Shown one piece after another: positions 1 to 6,839 of a DNA stretch of 11,703 nt. Position numbers and translations under genes: made by a program. Source of the DNA: CAZFHZ01 sp964519015 (GTDB lineage Bacteria > Blakebacterota > Blakebacteria > Blakebacterales > CAYUVJ01); contig CAZFHZ010000101.1 in the NCBI GenBank assembly GCA_964519015.1, positions 1 to 11,703 of the forward strand. Direction: 5' to 3'. The notes under the pieces were generated by a model. That model saw only the letters and a list, made by a program, of their open reading frames with translations. It had not been told where the DNA came from and did no database searches. Numbering within the stretch: position 1 is the stretch's first letter; each line of letters starts with the position of its first letter.

Positions 1-55
1 TTCCCCCTATTCCCGTGTCGTGGAATTCCCCCTATTCCCGTGTCGTGGAATTCCC
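1..55. repeat. 25-bp direct tandem repeat, two full copies plus a stub
   Basis: Positions 1-25 and 26-50 are identical. Each begins TTCCCCCTATTCCCG and ends GTGTCGTGGAA. A third copy starts at 51 but matches only for about 5 bases before diverging. The repeat touches the window edge, so the array may be longer upstream. It does not code for a recognisable peptide, and there are no spacers, so it is not CRISPR. Its role is unknown. Confidence 0.85.
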
Positions 56-103
56 ACCTCTTTCGTTACTTCGGAAACCTGTATTCTGCGCGCACGTAAA
101 ACC

Positions 104-224
104 ATAAGTTATAACTAATGAGAGTTCCTTAAAATGATTAGTTGTAACTTATATACTTTCGGCGGTAGTATAAGCTATAGCTTATGGAAGAGTGGAAGGA
201 GCGGTAGTATAAGCTATAGCTTAT
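104..224. promoter_or_regulatory. Four-copy 16-bp palindrome array, probable operator of the HTH-Fic module
   Basis: Four 16-bp near-identical palindromes precede the HTH gene: ATAAGTTATAACTAAT (104-119), ATTAGTTGTAACTTAT (137-152), and the perfect palindrome ATAAGCTATAGCTTAT twice (170-185, 209-224). The consensus is ATAAGYTATARCTTAT. Start-to-start distances are 33, 33 and 39 bp. The first two copies also form a larger inverted repeat with each other. The immediately downstream gene encodes an Xre-like HTH protein, so autoregulatory binding by that protein is the natural inference. Binding itself is not shown by sequence. Confidence 0.75.
129..157 (+). promoter_or_regulatory. Putative sigma-70 promoter for the HTH-Fic operon
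   Basis: A TTAAAA -35-like hexamer (129-134), a 17-nt spacer and a TATACT -10-like hexamer (152-157) lie upstream of the HTH gene. The palindrome at 137-152 fills the spacer, so a bound repressor would block polymerase. The -35 match is only 4 of 6. Other AT-rich hexamers nearby (for example TATAAG at 169-174) could serve instead. Confidence 0.4.
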
Positions 225-239
225 GGAAGAGTGGAAGGA
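162..239. repeat. 39-bp perfect tandem duplication in the operator/leader
   Basis: Positions 162-200 and 201-239 are identical 39-bp units that start GCGGTAGTATAAGC and end GAGTGGAAGGA. Each carries one perfect operator palindrome and the purine-rich stretch that serves as the ribosome binding site in the second copy. Perfect identity points to a recent or actively maintained duplication that added a fourth operator. Confidence 0.9.
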
Positions 240-248
240 GAGGTTCTC

Positions 249-716
249 ATGAAAAAGGACTTCCGGGAACTCAAGCGAAAGCATCTGGATGAGAAAATGC
301 ATGTTCTTCATCGCGACGATGTGCCGCAGTCACCTCCGGAAGGCTGGGTCAAGGCTATCAGAACGGCACTGAACATGTCCGCGGACACACTGGCAAAACG
401 GATCGGCGTCACCCAATCCGCGGTCACCCAGTTCGAAGCCAGTGAGGTGGCTGAAACGATCACGCTCTCCTCGCTGAAGAAACTGGCTCGCGGTCTGGAG
501 TGTGATCTGGTCTACGCGCTCGTTCCAAAGACCAGTCTGGCCGATGTTATGAAGGAACAGGCGCTGCGTCGCGCGCGGTCCATGGTGAACTCGGTCTCGG
601 TCTCTATGGACCTGGAGGATCAGAGTATCTCCGGGCAGGAGCAGGAGCGCCGGGTGGAGAAGATCACCCGGGATCTCCTGGCCAGTCCGAGTACCGATTT
701 CTGGAGCGAGGAATGA
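249..716 (+). CDS. HTH protein, mobile mystery protein A-like (putative antitoxin/regulator)
   Basis: A 155-residue protein with an Xre/Cro-type helix-turn-helix at about residues 33-90 (scan helix region AKRIGVTQSAVTQFEAS). It is followed by LVYALVP and a charged helical C-terminal tail. This arrangement matches what I know of the 'mobile mystery protein A' family (TIGR02612), which occurs beside a Fic protein in mobile DNA. The ATG at 249 is chosen over the in-frame GTG at 231 because GGAAGGAGAGG ends 5 nt before it, and the GTG lies inside the tandem duplication. Its stop overlaps the next start as ATGA (713-716), indicating translational coupling. The likely role is DNA-binding repressor of the operon, using the palindromes upstream, and possibly antitoxin to the Fic partner. 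Base composition looks less GC-rich than the central transporter genes, consistent with transfer. Family assignment is fairly sure; antitoxin function is inference. Confidence 0.88.
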   Translation: MKKDFRELKRKHLDEKMHVLHRDDVPQSPPEGWVKAIRTALNMSADTLAKRIGVTQSAVTQFEASEVAETITLSSLKKLARGLECDLVYALVPKTSLADVMKEQALRRARSMVNSVSVSMDLEDQSISGQEQERRVEKITRDLLASPSTDFWSEE

Positions 717-1288
717 ACTTCGACTACCCGGAAGGGGTGACGCCGATCAATGAGGATGAGGCCACAGGCCTGATCCCTGGCCATATCACGACACAGCGCG
801 AGTTGAACGAGTGGGAGAGCCAGAACATACAGAACGCTGTGTCCTGGGGATTCTCGAGAAAGAGGAATGATATCCTCACCATCGGATTCGTCCAAGAATT
901 GCACCGGCGGATGTTCGACGAGACCTGGAAGTGGGCGGGACGGTTCCGGAGAAGCGACAAGAACATCGGCATCGCTTGGGAACACATAGCTGTCGAGATA
1001 AAGAGACTGGTGACCGATGCCGAGTACTGGATTGATAACTCGACCTACAGCATCGAGGAGTCTGCTGTACGGCTGCATTATCGGTTGGTCTGGATCCATC
1101 CCTTCGCGAATGGCAATGGCCGACATGCCAGACTTCTTGCCGATATCGTGTTATTCAACCATGACCTTCCACGGATCGACTGGGGCGCGACAAGTCTGGT
1201 CACCAAGGGTACAGCTCGTAAACGGTACATCGAAGCCCTGAAAGCAGCTGACAGGGGCGAATTTGGACCGCTGCTTTCGTATATTTAG
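713..1288 (+). CDS. Fic-domain protein, mobile mystery protein B-like (putative toxin)
   Basis: A 191-residue Fic/DOC-superfamily protein. The core motif is HPFANGNGRHAR at residues 129-140, fitting HxFx-x-GNGRxxR with the catalytic His129. Fic enzymes usually transfer AMP from ATP to a hydroxyl on a target protein. The substrate-clamping flap is probably around TWKWAGRFRRSD (residues 71-82). The position normally holding the metal-binding Asp/Glu (HPFx[D/E]GNGR) is Asn133. I recall this variant as common in mobile mystery protein B (TIGR02613), and it could alter metal use or chemistry. I see no clear [S/T]xxxE[G/N] inhibitory helix in this chain or in the HTH partner, so inhibition may differ from classic FicT/FicA. 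The start overlaps the HTH stop by ATGA, so the two genes are one operon. The length is typical of the family. Toxicity is inference. Confidence 0.9.
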   Translation: MNFDYPEGVTPINEDEATGLIPGHITTQRELNEWESQNIQNAVSWGFSRKRNDILTIGFVQELHRRMFDETWKWAGRFRRSDKNIGIAWEHIAVEIKRLVTDAEYWIDNSTYSIEESAVRLHYRLVWIHPFANGNGRHARLLADIVLFNHDLPRIDWGATSLVTKGTARKRYIEALKAADRGEFGPLLSYI

Positions 1289-1350
1289 AATAGACACTGC
1301 CCCTCAGTTTGCTCTTGTCCGTATTGACTTAGTTACTGCGGATGTAAGTA

Positions 1351-1390
1351 AGAGGAAGGGCCCGATGTGCAGAGGAAGGGCCCGATGTGC
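1351..1390. repeat. 20-bp perfect tandem repeat
   Basis: AGAGGAAGGGCCCGATGTGC occurs twice head to tail (1351-1370, 1371-1390) in the convergent gap between the Fic gene and the membrane-protein gene. Each unit carries one arm (GGGCCCG) of the hairpin that follows, so the duplication gives two alternative pairing partners for the single opposite arm. Confidence 0.9.
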
Positions 1391-1410
1391 ATGGGTACAC
1401 CGGGCCCTCC
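1375..1410 (-). terminator. Hairpin in convergent gap, possible bidirectional terminator
   Basis: GGGCCCG (1378-1384) pairs with CGGGCCC (1401-1407). Partial inner pairing of TGT with ACA extends the stem. Read on the minus strand, the stem is followed by a pyrimidine-rich CTTCCTCT stretch. Read on the plus strand there is no clear U tract. It lies about 90 bp after the Fic stop and about 140 bp after the membrane-protein stop, where a transcription barrier is expected. The weak U tract limits confidence. Confidence 0.45.
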
Positions 1411-1515
1411 GGTTTGTCCGGCGCGGTTTCCAGCGTTCGCCGCGCCGTAAGGGTCTCGGGGAAGATATACATCCCCATGGCCCGATGATTGGACGGAATC
1501 GCCGCGGGCCTTGTT

Positions 1516-1534
1516 GACACGGCGGCTCCGTGTC
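1516..1534. other. Short perfect hairpin just after the membrane-protein stop
   Basis: GACACGG (1516-1522), loop CGGCT, CCGTGTC (1528-1534): a 7-bp perfect stem lying 12 nt beyond the minus-strand stop at 1547. No T run follows on the minus strand. It may be a 3'-end-stabilising structure or a weak or factor-dependent terminator. Confidence 0.4.
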
Positions 1535-1546
1535 TTATGTCCGGTC

Positions 1547-3592
1547 CTACCGCAGCGCTTCCACCGCCTGCAGGAAGCTGGTGGCGGAACCGGAGCGTCC
1601 GAAGACCAGCCCGAGCAGCCGGGCCGTCAGGTCGGGGTGGGCGGCGGCTTCGGGCGAGATCAAAAGCCCCAGCTTCGCGAAGCGGAAGAGTTCCGCCTCA
1701 CCGGGGTAACGGACCAGTTCCTGCTCCACCCGATCGAGCCAGTACTGATAGTCCGCACCGGCTCCGTAGACCGCGTTGTTCAGGTTCACGAAGGGGACGA
1801 TCGTGTTGGAGGTTTGGAAGAGTTCCCACCGCAACCCGCGGAGCGACTTGGGATCGAGCACGGTCCGGGTCACCTCGGAGAGCGCCGCATCCATGTCCGT
1901 GGACTCCTGGTAGAATCTCCTGCCGTACCGGTGCATCGCCTCGGCCTGCTTGTACTCGGCTTCGATTCGGTCCGCCTCGGCCGCCCGGCCGGTCCGCCGG
2001 TAGAGGGTCACCAGCCCATCCCGCCCGATCCCGACCAGCACGCCCCCAATCAGGTTCCCGATCAACGAGGGATGTTCATCCATCATCAGGAAACCGGTCG
2101 AAATGACCTCGCGGATCCGGGTCTCGGCCGCGGCGGGCCGGCCGTGGTGGAGTTCCCAGGCCGCCAGCGCCACATGGGCACGCGCCGCGTCGCTGACTCC
2201 CTGGAAACGGGGGATCGGTATCGTCACCCCGGACAGGTCGTCGGGGAAAGGCAACTTCCAGAGCCCACCGGCGAAGTCGGCCGCGCCGGCCCGGCCCAGG
2301 ATCTCGAACTCCTTATGGGCCGGATTGGCGGCCACCTGGTCGAGAAGGGCCCGATCCTCGGCGGTCAGCTGGGAGGTGGGCTTCTCCAGCAGTTCGGTGG
2401 GCCGCTTGTTACTCTGGTGCGAACGGCGGCCGAAAGCCCAGGCCGTGCCGTAGCGCCGGACCGGGTCCCGTTCCAGATCCGCTGCCGGTGGGCCCAGGGT
2501 ACTGGCGTAGTTGAGCGCCTGCATCGCTTCGCCGGCCTGGAGCGGGGTGATGGCGGGATCGGCAGTTAGCCGGTAGGGGCGCAGCGGCTCGGCCAGGTCC
2601 GCCTTTTCCTGGATCCCCCGGAAGCGGGGGAAGGTTTCCTGCAGGACCACGGGCACCGCGGTTCCCATCAGGGCGAAGAGCACCAGGGGGAGCAGGATGA
2701 CGGCCCCCACCACGATCGCCACCACACCCACGATCCGCAGATGGAGGAGCCGGTGGCGGGACCCCCGGCCCAGCCAGCCGCTTCCCGTGAGCCGGTCCGC
2801 CAGTTCGGTCCACGTACCAACCAGGTCAGTAACTTCCTGTTCCGCGGCTTCGCGCACGCTCCGCTCCACGTTCCGTAACCGGAGCGCGGCGGCCAGACGC
2901 AGACCCAGCCCGGCCAGGACGAACAGCATCACCGGCAGCAGGGTGAGCAGCCAGAGTCCTCTCGGCCCGAGCGCGCCCCGGGCGGCGAGGAGGATCCCCA
3001 GCACGAACCCGAGCAGGAGCCAGAGCGCGGCCAGCCCGTAGGCAGCCATCCCGAACATGCGCAGCCGGAGCAGACCCTCCCGCACCGGCGCATTCAAGCC
3101 GGTGAACTGGCGGGCACCCTGTAGCAGGAAGCCCGTATCCCGCGCCCCGTCGGCCACCGTCTGGAGGACCGTCATCCAACCGTGGCCCTCCTTCACGGCC
3201 AGGTTGCCGGTCCGCAGGATCCGGAAGAGCCGGTGGAAGCCCTCCAGCAGGAAGACGATTCCCAGCACCGAGGTGGTCCCCAGCAGCCACCAGAGGGAAC
3301 CGAACGGGCCGGGACTCAGGAATCCGGACTCGGAGCCGATGGCCACCAGCAGGGGGAGCACCAGCAGGGCGCCTCCGGCGGCGAGTACTCCGGCCGCCGG
3401 AAGAAGCGCTCCCTGGATCGACTCCAATCCCGGCGGCGGCCAGGATAGGAACGCCCTGGGTGCGGCTGGTCCGGGGGTGGACGGTCCCCCTGGTTGGGAG
3501 GCGGGCGGTCCACCCGGTGCGGGCTCGGGGGGAGTGGGCTGGCCCGGTCCGGGAGTGGTACCGGACGCGGGAACGGTGTCTTCATGATTCAT
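1547..3592 (-). CDS. Large multi-pass membrane protein with helical C-terminal domain, function unknown
   Basis: A 681-residue protein I cannot assign to a named function. Residues 1-55 are a Pro/Gly-rich, disordered-looking cytosolic-type tail. Hydrophobic segments follow at about 57-86, 98-118, 178-204, 211-236 and 285-317, giving about five membrane spans. A soluble region from about 318 to 681 looks alpha-helical, with a repeat-like part around 466-560 (AARAHVALAAWELHHGRPA, then LYRRTGRAAEADRIEAEYKQ) that resembles TPR-style helix pairs. The ATG at 3592 is chosen because AGGAGGAG sits 5 nt upstream; an open extension to 3835 runs through the intergenic region. The C-terminal region recalls proteins I associate with Gemmatimonadota, by memory only. 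It is divergent from the ABC operon, with about 200 bp between, so the two may share a control region without being co-transcribed. A scaffold or sensor role is possible but unproven. Confidence 0.8.
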   Translation of the reverse strand: MNHEDTVPASGTTPGPGQPTPPEPAPGGPPASQPGGPSTPGPAAPRAFLSWPPPGLESIQGALLPAAGVLAAGGALLVLPLLVAIGSESGFLSPGPFGSLWWLLGTTSVLGIVFLLEGFHRLFRILRTGNLAVKEGHGWMTVLQTVADGARDTGFLLQGARQFTGLNAPVREGLLRLRMFGMAAYGLAALWLLLGFVLGILLAARGALGPRGLWLLTLLPVMLFVLAGLGLRLAAALRLRNVERSVREAAEQEVTDLVGTWTELADRLTGSGWLGRGSRHRLLHLRIVGVVAIVVGAVILLPLVLFALMGTAVPVVLQETFPRFRGIQEKADLAEPLRPYRLTADPAITPLQAGEAMQALNYASTLGPPAADLERDPVRRYGTAWAFGRRSHQSNKRPTELLEKPTSQLTAEDRALLDQVAANPAHKEFEILGRAGAADFAGGLWKLPFPDDLSGVTIPIPRFQGVSDAARAHVALAAWELHHGRPAAAETRIREVISTGFLMMDEHPSLIGNLIGGVLVGIGRDGLVTLYRRTGRAAEADRIEAEYKQAEAMHRYGRRFYQESTDMDAALSEVTRTVLDPKSLRGLRWELFQTSNTIVPFVNLNNAVYGAGADYQYWLDRVEQELVRYPGEAELFRFAKLGLLISPEAAAHPDLTARLLGLVFGRSGSATSFLQAVEALR

Positions 3593-3610
3593 CTTACTCC
3601 TCCTCGCAGG

Positions 3611-3641
3611 AGCGGCGGCTTCCGCAGAAGCGGTGGCTTCC
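3611..3641. repeat. Imperfect 13-bp direct repeat in the membrane-protein leader
   Basis: AGCGGCGGCTTCC (3611-3623) and AGCGGTGGCTTCC (3629-3641) differ at one base and lie 18 bp apart, in the 5' untranslated region of the minus-strand membrane-protein gene. The significance is unclear. The spacing is a multiple of three, so this could also be a relic of coding sequence. Confidence 0.5.
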
Positions 3642-3720
3642 AGAGGGGGGACCATTTTACCACCGGTAGCGTTTATCGTCGTGTGGCATGAAGGGCGATG
3701 GCATCCGGTCGCTCCTTCCC

Positions 3721-3749
3721 TTGCCGGGCCGAGTCCCAGTATATATGGT
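3721..3749 (+). promoter_or_regulatory. Putative promoter of the ABC transporter operon
   Basis: TTGCCG (3721-3726), a 17-nt spacer and TATGGT (3744-3749) form a sigma-70-like promoter 45 bp before the ATPase start, inside the only AT-rich patch (AGTATATATGG) of the divergent gap. No strong operator palindrome is visible there. The stretch between promoter and start lacks a convincing Shine-Dalgarno sequence. Confidence 0.45.
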
Positions 3750-3794
3750 GACCGCTCGCGCGCTGCGCACACTCGGCTACCCGGGACCCAGCCC

Positions 3795-4706
3795 ATGAAC
3801 ACAGACAACGCCATCACCACCCGGGGGTTGACCAAGCGCTACCGCGACGTCGTCGCCGTCGACGGGCTCGACCTCGAGGTGCGCCGGGGTGAGATCTACG
3901 GCTTCCTGGGACAGAACGGCGCCGGGAAGACCACCACCATCCGGATGCTCCTCGGGCTGGTCCGGCCGAGCGCAGGCGAGGTGCGCGTGCTCGGCACCCC
4001 GATGAAGCCCGGTACGACTGACGTACTCGCCCGGGTGGGCTTCCTCGTCGAGACGGCCACGGCCTATCCCAACCTGACCGTGCGGGAGAACCTCGAGATC
4101 CAGCGTCTCTTGACGGGCTCGCCCCACTCCGCGGTGGACGACGTCATCACCGGGATGCAGCTCGCCTCACAGGTGGATCGCCGCGCCGGCGTGCTCTCGC
4201 TCGGCAACAAGCAGCGGCTCTCCCTGGCCCGGGCCCTCCTCCACCACCCCGAGGTGCTCCTCCTCGATGAGCCCGCGAACGCGCTCGATCCAGCCGGGAT
4301 CGTCGAGATCCGGAAACTCCTCCGGTCGCTCGCCGGCGGGCAGGGTGTCACCGTCTTCATCTCGAGCCACATCCTGGCCGAGATCGCCCACCTGGCCGAC
4401 CGCATCGGCATCGTCCACCACGGCCGCCTGATCGAGGAGATCGACCGTGAAGAACTGCACCGGAAGGCCCGGCCCTATGTCGAGGTGGAGGTGAACGATA
4501 CCGGCCGCGCCGAGTCGCTGCTTGCGGCGGCCGGACTGGCGCCTATCGAGCGCGCAGACGGCAACCTGAAGATCTTCCACGCCGAGCAGCGGGTTCCGGA
4601 GATCGCCCGCATCCTCATCGGAGCCGGGCTCGACCTCTCCCTGCTCACCCTTGAGCGGGAGGACCTCGAGTCGTATTTCCTGCGCCGGACGGGAGGTGAG
4701 GGGTGA
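3795..4706 (+). CDS. ABC transporter ATP-binding protein, BcrA/antibiotic-export type
   Basis: A 303-residue nucleotide-binding subunit that would hydrolyse ATP at the cytoplasmic face to power the permease encoded next. Visible motifs are Walker A GQNGAGKTT (39-47), signature LSLGNKQRLSLA (134-145, a LSGGQ variant), Walker B EVLLLDEPANALDP (153-166, Asp158 and Glu159), and H-loop SSH (His192). The Q-loop region reads FLVETATAY, with Glu where Gln is usual, as I recall for BcrA-like and lantibiotic-immunity ATPases. Residues from about 225 on form the small C-terminal domain typical of DrrA/BcrA-type proteins. The ATG at 3795 is chosen because the protein then begins with the first strand (AITTRGLTKRYRD); the open reading frame to 3633 runs through the promoter. 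There is no clear ribosome binding site. The stop overlaps the permease start (TGATG), so the genes are one operon. The substrate is not predictable. Confidence 0.92.
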   Translation: MNTDNAITTRGLTKRYRDVVAVDGLDLEVRRGEIYGFLGQNGAGKTTTIRMLLGLVRPSAGEVRVLGTPMKPGTTDVLARVGFLVETATAYPNLTVRENLEIQRLLTGSPHSAVDDVITGMQLASQVDRRAGVLSLGNKQRLSLARALLHHPEVLLLDEPANALDPAGIVEIRKLLRSLAGGQGVTVFISSHILAEIAHLADRIGIVHHGRLIEEIDREELHRKARPYVEVEVNDTGRAESLLAAAGLAPIERADGNLKIFHAEQRVPEIARILIGAGLDLSLLTLEREDLESYFLRRTGGEG

Positions 4707-5488
4707 TGTTCGCCCGGGTGCTCGCCACCGAGTTCCTCAAACTGCGCCACAGCAAGGTGCCCCTGCTCACCTTCCTCGCCTTCGCCATCGGTCCGCTCGC
4801 CGGCGGTCTGTTCATGTGGATCGCGATCGAACCCGAGCGGGCCGGCCGGCTCGGGCTGCTCGGCACGAAGGCGAGCCTGGTCGGTTTGGCCGCCTCCTGG
4901 CCCGCCTACTTCATCCTGCTCATCCAGATGGTCGGGACCGCCGGCCCGCTCCTGCTGGCGGTCATCGCCGCCTACGTCTTCGGGCGGGAGTACACCGACG
5001 GAACCGCCAAGAACCTGCTCGCGCTGCCGGTCGGCCGGCACTGGTTCGGGTTGGCCAAGCTCATCGTGACAGCCGCCTGGTGGGCGCTGCTGGTGGCCGC
5101 CATGCTCGCCGAAGCCCTGGTGGTCGGCACCTTCCTCCGATTACCCGGTCTGACCGTGGGAGTGGCGGCGGCCGGGGTGCGGGACGTCGTACTGGCCTCC
5201 TCGATCGGTTACCTGCTCACCCCCGTGATCGCCTGGATTGCCTCCTTGGGTAAGGGCTATCTGCCCCCTCTCGGGTTCGCAATGCTGATGCTGGTGCTCG
5301 GCAACGTGTTCGGCGTCACTGGCTGGGGGAAGTGGTTCCCCTGGTCGATCGTACCGCTCTTCGCCGGGGTGGCTGGTCCCCGGGTCGAGTCGCTCGCCCC
5401 GGGAAGTTTGGTCGTGGTGGTGATCACCTTCCTGGCCGGAGTAGCGGCCACGACCGCGCAGCTCCGGTGGGCCGACAACGCGCAGTGA
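4706..5488 (+). CDS. ABC-2 type transporter permease
   Basis: A 260-residue integral membrane protein with about six hydrophobic segments (roughly 18-42, 64-93, 116-143, 160-182, 186-206, 232-253). It resembles the ABC-2 family permeases that pair with BcrA-type ATPases. The N-terminal amphipathic start MFARVLATEFLKLRHSK and the FGREYTDGTAKNLLALPVGR stretch before the third span are characteristic of this group. The start is ATG 4706, sharing one base with the ATPase stop (TGATG), with GGAGGTGA at 4692-4699 at good spacing. The in-frame GTG at 4703 is too close to that site. With the upstream ATPase it probably forms a dimer-of-dimers exporter in the cytoplasmic membrane, perhaps for a drug, peptide or lipid-like substrate. 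The substrate is inference from family habits. It converges on the next gene with only 24 bp between stops. Confidence 0.88.
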   Translation: MFARVLATEFLKLRHSKVPLLTFLAFAIGPLAGGLFMWIAIEPERAGRLGLLGTKASLVGLAASWPAYFILLIQMVGTAGPLLLAVIAAYVFGREYTDGTAKNLLALPVGRHWFGLAKLIVTAAWWALLVAAMLAEALVVGTFLRLPGLTVGVAAAGVRDVVLASSIGYLLTPVIAWIASLGKGYLPPLGFAMLMLVLGNVFGVTGWGKWFPWSIVPLFAGVAGPRVESLAPGSLVVVVITFLAGVAATTAQLRWADNAQ

Positions 5489-5512
5489 GGGTCCGAGGCC
5501 TGGAGGAGAACC

Positions 5513-6679
5513 TCATCTTACCGGGGCCCGCGTCAGCCAGGCGGCCAGGAACGGATCCACCAACCGGAATCGGAGACGGCCGCTCTCTCTCGAGGCTCGA
5601 ATGAGGTGCGCTGCCTCGAGCGCCTCCAGCGCCGCATGCATGCTGGATGTGGAAAGGCCGAGCGGGCCGACCACATCCATAGACTGAAGTCCCTCGCCCC
5701 CCTGTTCGACGACCGCTCTCAGAGCCTTCTTCTGGTTCCGGGTCAACTGGGTCCAGCTCTGGGAATAGGCCGGGTCCTCCTTGGTCACGATCCGTTCCAC
5801 CGCCGCCCGGACGCCGTCCGGTGTGAGCGAGTCGAGCCGGCCTGAACGCAGCATCTCCCAGGCCTCGGAGGCCAGCCGCTGAACGTTATAGGGCACTTCC
5901 TCGGCCATCTCCAGAACCGCCTCGAGTCCCGGCCTATCGACATCGAAACCGGCACCGGTGAATCCGTCATGCAGGAAGGAGATGAACGCCTCACGCGGGA
6001 CGGGACCCAGGAAGGTCCGGGAACCCAGGCGGTAGAAGGGACGGTCCGGATTCGAGGTCATCGCGGTCAGCAAGCGGGTCGCGGAGCCGGCGAAGATGTA
6101 GCTGACCTGCCGGTGCCGCTGCACCGTAGCCCGAAGCTGCTTCTCCGCCTCAAGACCATGGTCGACCACGATCGCCTGAACCTCATCCAGCATCACCACC
6201 ACAGGACGATCCAGCTTCTTCGCCAGCGCTTCGATCGTATCCAGCACATCGGCAAGGATGGGCAATTCCGCCTCTCCAGCCATATCGAGTGTCACCGAGA
6301 TGTTGCCTTGATCGTCTACTGTGAGTCTGGGGCGCAGGCGGGTGGCCGCCTCGGAGATCGAACGGAGCATCCGATCCAGAGGACCCTTCATGGTACGGAT
6401 GGCCGCGCTCAAGATCGCCTGGGCAAGAAGTGCCAGCGATTCGTACTTCTCGGCATCGAAGCGCAGAACGATCGTGCCCTGCCGCTCCGCCTCGAGCGCA
6501 CAGGCATGAAGGAGCGAAGTCTTTCCGAATCGCCGGGGGCCGATAAGGAATAGCTTGCCGCGGTTTCGGATCGCGGTATCCATCTCCGCGAGCTCTTCTT
6601 CACGGTCGACCAGTTCTTCTCGATCGAGTTCCCGTCCATACTCGAAGGGATTTCGGATGACCGATTCGTTCTTCCGCAT
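5513..6679 (-). CDS. AAA/STAND-like ATPase with C-terminal winged-helix region (ATPase_2 type)
   Basis: A 388-residue P-loop ATPase. It opens with the NPFEYGRELDREELVDREEE segment common in the 'archaeal ATPase'/ATPase_2 group (COG1672-like). Walker A GPRRFGKTS (47-55), Walker B VVVMLDEVQ (160-168, Asp165 and Glu166) and a sensor-like YIFAGSATRL (194-203) follow. Residues about 305-375 look like a winged helix (LTRNQKKALRAVVEQ, then SSMHAALEALEAAHLI), ending VDPFLAAWL, as usual for this family. Such proteins are widespread, often horizontally moved, and their targets are mostly unknown; a role as a signal-responsive or DNA-associated switch is inference. The start at 6679 follows a weak AGGGACGG. 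An inverted repeat lies about 45 bp upstream. It is transcribed alone and converges on the ABC operon. Confidence 0.85.
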   Translation of the reverse strand: MRKNESVIRNPFEYGRELDREELVDREEELAEMDTAIRNRGKLFLIGPRRFGKTSLLHACALEAERQGTIVLRFDAEKYESLALLAQAILSAAIRTMKGPLDRMLRSISEAATRLRPRLTVDDQGNISVTLDMAGEAELPILADVLDTIEALAKKLDRPVVVMLDEVQAIVVDHGLEAEKQLRATVQRHRQVSYIFAGSATRLLTAMTSNPDRPFYRLGSRTFLGPVPREAFISFLHDGFTGAGFDVDRPGLEAVLEMAEEVPYNVQRLASEAWEMLRSGRLDSLTPDGVRAAVERIVTKEDPAYSQSWTQLTRNQKKALRAVVEQGGEGLQSMDVVGPLGLSTSSMHAALEALEAAHLIRASRESGRLRFRLVDPFLAAWLTRAPVR

Positions 6680-6722
6680 GGCACCGTCCCTGATTACGAT
6701 TTATACGCATCATAACATTTGA

Positions 6723-6751
6723 TTCGTAAAATACGTCACATAATTTACGAA
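6723..6751. promoter_or_regulatory. Inverted repeat upstream of the AAA ATPase, candidate operator
   Basis: TTCGTAAA (6723-6730) and TTTACGAA (6744-6751) are perfect 8-bp inverted arms around a 13-bp centre, in an AT-rich patch 44 bp upstream of the minus-strand ATPase start. On the minus strand a TATAAA at 6697-6702, preceded by TTTACG 19 nt earlier, could be the promoter, with the -35 inside the repeat. No regulator gene is adjacent, so the binding protein is unknown. Confidence 0.55.
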
Positions 6752-6839
6752 GTCACGGGGAATGAGGCAATCCAGAACTGCGGCACCCGAGTACAGGACG
6801 GCCGGACCGGAGAATCGTCACACCCGACCGGCCGTACTG

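Noticed and set aside
1..55. CRISPR repeats
   Set aside because: The units are directly adjacent with no spacers and there are no cas genes.
1511..2569. Long open frame (352 codons) on the plus strand inside the membrane-protein gene
   Set aside because: It lies antisense to a gene with clear membrane spans and a strong ribosome binding site; its product is a low-complexity Arg/Gly/Pro sequence typical of GC-rich shadow frames.
3738..3748. TATATATGG before the ABC operon as an archaeal TATA box
   Set aside because: Clear sigma-70 promoters with 17-nt spacers, Shine-Dalgarno sites and an intrinsic terminator elsewhere make a bacterial source far more likely.
5494..5512. GAGGAGAACCTC mini-hairpin between the convergent ABC permease and AAA ATPase stops as a terminator
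   Set aside because: Only a 4-bp stem with a 4-nt loop and no U tract on either strand.
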